This document shows positions 4,481-5,176 of a DNA stretch of 5,176 nt, in pieces. A program made the position numbers and the translations under genes. Within the stretch, counting starts at the first letter, position 1. Every line of letters starts with the position of its first letter. Source of the DNA: Phycisphaeraceae bacterium. Its GTDB lineage: Bacteria; Planctomycetota; Phycisphaerae; Phycisphaerales; Phycisphaeraceae. The notes beneath the pieces are model-generated. The model ran no database searches, had not been told where the DNA came from, and saw only the letters and a list, made by a program, of their open reading frames with translations. The stretch lies in contig SKPT01000480.1 of assembly GCA_007119405.1 (NCBI GenBank), forward strand, positions 1 to 5,176, written 5' to 3'.

Positions 4481-5067
4481 TCAGACCAAGTCGCATGCCT
4501 CGGCGGGCATCCAGTGCGCGTCCTTGCCGATCCACTTGACGTTGCACCCGATGGGGTTCGTCAACTGGACACGGACGGCCCGGTCGGCGAGCAGGTCGTC
4601 CAGTGCGTCCTTGAGCTCGTGCGTGCTCACCTTGCTCGCGTCGCGCGGGTTGTCGTCCATGCGGCCGGTGTATCGCAGTTTGCGCTCGCCGTCGAAGACG
4701 TAGAAATGCGGCGTGCGCAGGGCGCCGTAGGCGCGCGCGACGTCCTGCGACTCGTCACGCACGTACGGATAGGGCAAGTCCAACTGCTTCGCCCGATCGA
4801 CCATGTGCTCGAACGAATCTTCGGGATGATGCGTCGTCTCGTTGCTGTTGATCGCGATCATCTTGACGCTCTTGGGCGCGTACTCGCGGCAGAGCGCATC
4901 GACGCGGTCCTGCGAGCCGGTGACGAACGGACAGTGGTTGCAGGTGAAGACGATGATGAGCACCCTTGCCTCGTCGACATCGCTCAGGCTCCACTTCCGG
5001 CCTTCAACGCCGGGAAGGGAGAAGTCTGGCGCCGACGCGCCGATTTCGAGTGTAAAAGGAATGCCAT
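4481..5067 (-). CDS. Thioredoxin-like (redoxin) family protein with CNHC active site; start codon out of frame
   Basis: A thiol-disulfide or peroxiredoxin-like protein. The block GIPFTLEIGASAPDFSLPGV is the N-terminal strand/loop of the family. VLIIVFTCNHCPFV carries the CxxC redox pair (Cys43 and Cys46 if numbered from a restored ATG). INSNETTHHPEDS, YVRDESQDVARAYGALRTPHFYVFD with the cis-Pro TP, and IGCNVKWIGKDAHWMPAEAC complete the fold to the stop at 4481-4483. The expected start, ATG 5067, is followed by GC and then ATT CCT TTT in the other frame, as though one base of an ATG GCN ATT start were lost. In the coding frame a TAA lies at 5072-5074, and the first usual start codon is GTG 4963, which would remove about 35 residues including the first strand. 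A restored protein would be about 195 residues, normal for the family. It is either a recent frameshift, a sequencing error, or an unusual start such as ATT 5062. The subcellular location is presumably cytosolic; no signal peptide is visible. Confidence 0.85.
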
Positions 5068-5093
5068 GAACTTACGCCATAACTCTGCGCCAT
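5065..5093 (-). repeat. 13-nt tandem repeat of ATGGC start-like units
   Basis: On the minus strand ATGGC occurs at 5093, 5080 and 5067, exactly 13 nt apart (ATGGCGCAGAGTT, ATGGCGTAAGTTC, ATGGCATTCC). Because 13 is not a multiple of three, each ATG is in a different frame. Only the middle one is in the redoxin frame, and it stops after two codons. Replication slippage is a plausible origin for both the repeat and the frame disruption. Confidence 0.6.
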
Positions 5094-5101
5094 AGCGCGC
5101 G

Positions 5102-5119
5102 TTACAACGATTTGCGCAT
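5102..5119 (-). CDS. Five-codon ORF (MRKSL) upstream of the redoxin gene
   Basis: ATG 5119 has AGGAGA (5127-5132) 7 nt upstream, the best Shine-Dalgarno in this region, yet the frame stops at TAA 5102-5104 after five codons. The frame is the same as that of the redoxin body, separated from it by two TAA codons (5102-5104 and 5072-5074). It may be a short leader peptide, the true start of a redoxin gene broken by nonsense changes, or the trace of another gene. Confidence 0.35.
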   Translation of the reverse strand: MRKSL

Positions 5120-5124
5120 GAAAG

Positions 5125-5174
5125 GGTCTCCTGTGAAGATGTTGTTGTTCTCGCAACAACCTCACCAGGAGACC
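5125..5174 (-). promoter_or_regulatory. Stem-loop sequestering the Shine-Dalgarno sequence
   Basis: The outer arms pair 5125-5132 with 5167-5174 (8 bp) and 5133-5136 with 5162-5165 (4 bp, one bulged base). The inner arms GTTGTTG (5141-5147) and CAACAAC (5154-5160) enclose a 6-nt loop. In minus-strand RNA the 3' arm is TCAC-AGGAGACC, so the AGGAGA serving ATG 5119 is fully paired. The same fold could be an attenuator, an RNA thermometer-like element, or simply the end stem of a gene lying beyond the window; only CTTTC follows it, which is weak for a terminator. Confidence 0.5.
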
Positions 5175-5176
5175 AC

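Noticed and set aside
3972..4547. Upstream extension of the DUF1028-like minus frame
   Set aside because: Beyond 3971 the minus frame is antisense to clear methyltransferase motifs and then runs through the spacer; it is open by base composition only.
4514..5095. Plus-strand 193-codon frame
   Set aside because: It is antisense to the redoxin gene, which has CNHC, the TP cis-proline and family tail motifs.
5125..5174. Intrinsic terminator interpretation of the edge hairpin
   Set aside because: Only CTTTC follows the stem on the minus strand and no T-run follows on the plus strand, while a Shine-Dalgarno lies in the arm. Termination is not excluded but is the weaker reading.
1..5176. CRISPR array, tRNA or rRNA
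   Set aside because: No regularly spaced repeats, no cloverleaf with a T-loop GTTCRA pattern in context, and no rRNA-like conserved blocks were noticed on either strand.

Overview
This is a high-GC (roughly two-thirds G+C by eye) bacterial window. Three genes read well: an aldo/keto reductase, a coiled-coil/XRE-type DNA-binding protein and a CNHC thioredoxin-like protein. They enclose a corridor full of broken, fused and inverted gene pieces. The gene families, and the C-terminal tail style of the thioredoxin-like protein, would fit a planctomycete or another PVC-group bacterium. That placement is a weak inference from remembered family resemblance; the window has no rRNA or other phylogenetic marker.

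Left part (1-1641). The plus strand carries the last codons of an unidentified gene (ending at 68) and a very short ORF with a good ribosome binding site (120-176). Facing them on the minus strand are an intact NADP-dependent aldo/keto reductase (209-1141) and, 62 bp upstream of it, a 145-residue coiled-coil/helix-turn-helix protein (1204-1641). Each minus-strand gene has its own Shine-Dalgarno sequence, and a TATACT box lies just upstream of the pair.

Middle part (1642-4304). A lower-GC spacer leads into a plus-strand relic of the 3' end of a glutamate synthase small-subunit (gltD) gene. The relic begins exactly at an 8-bp inverted repeat and contains a frameshift. A long imperfect palindrome follows. 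Next, on the minus strand, is a 407-codon open frame (2165-3388) whose first ~85 residues are pieces of DNA polymerase IV (DinB) with the catalytic centre deleted. Its remaining ~300 residues are the C-terminal half of a heparinase II/III-family protein, joined in frame. Beyond a G-run and a short spacer, the 3' end of a DUF1028-like gene (minus) is joined head-to-head with the 3' end of a SAM-dependent methyltransferase gene (plus); both lack their 5' parts at the same point, near 3960-3972.

Right part (4305-5176). After a featureless spacer comes a minus-strand redoxin gene. Its body is intact, but its expected ATG is one base out of frame and lies within a 13-nt tandem repeat of ATGGC starts. 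Upstream, at the window edge, a long stem-loop buries a strong Shine-Dalgarno sequence that serves a five-codon ORF.

I see no coherent new multi-gene system. The unusual feature is the density of recombination scars: at least four gene fragments, most keeping only the 3' end, within about 2.4 kb. This could be real genome decay or rearrangement, or a chimeric assembly; read-level evidence would decide. The two biologically most testable items are the in-frame DinB-heparinase fusion and the hairpin/start region of the redoxin gene.
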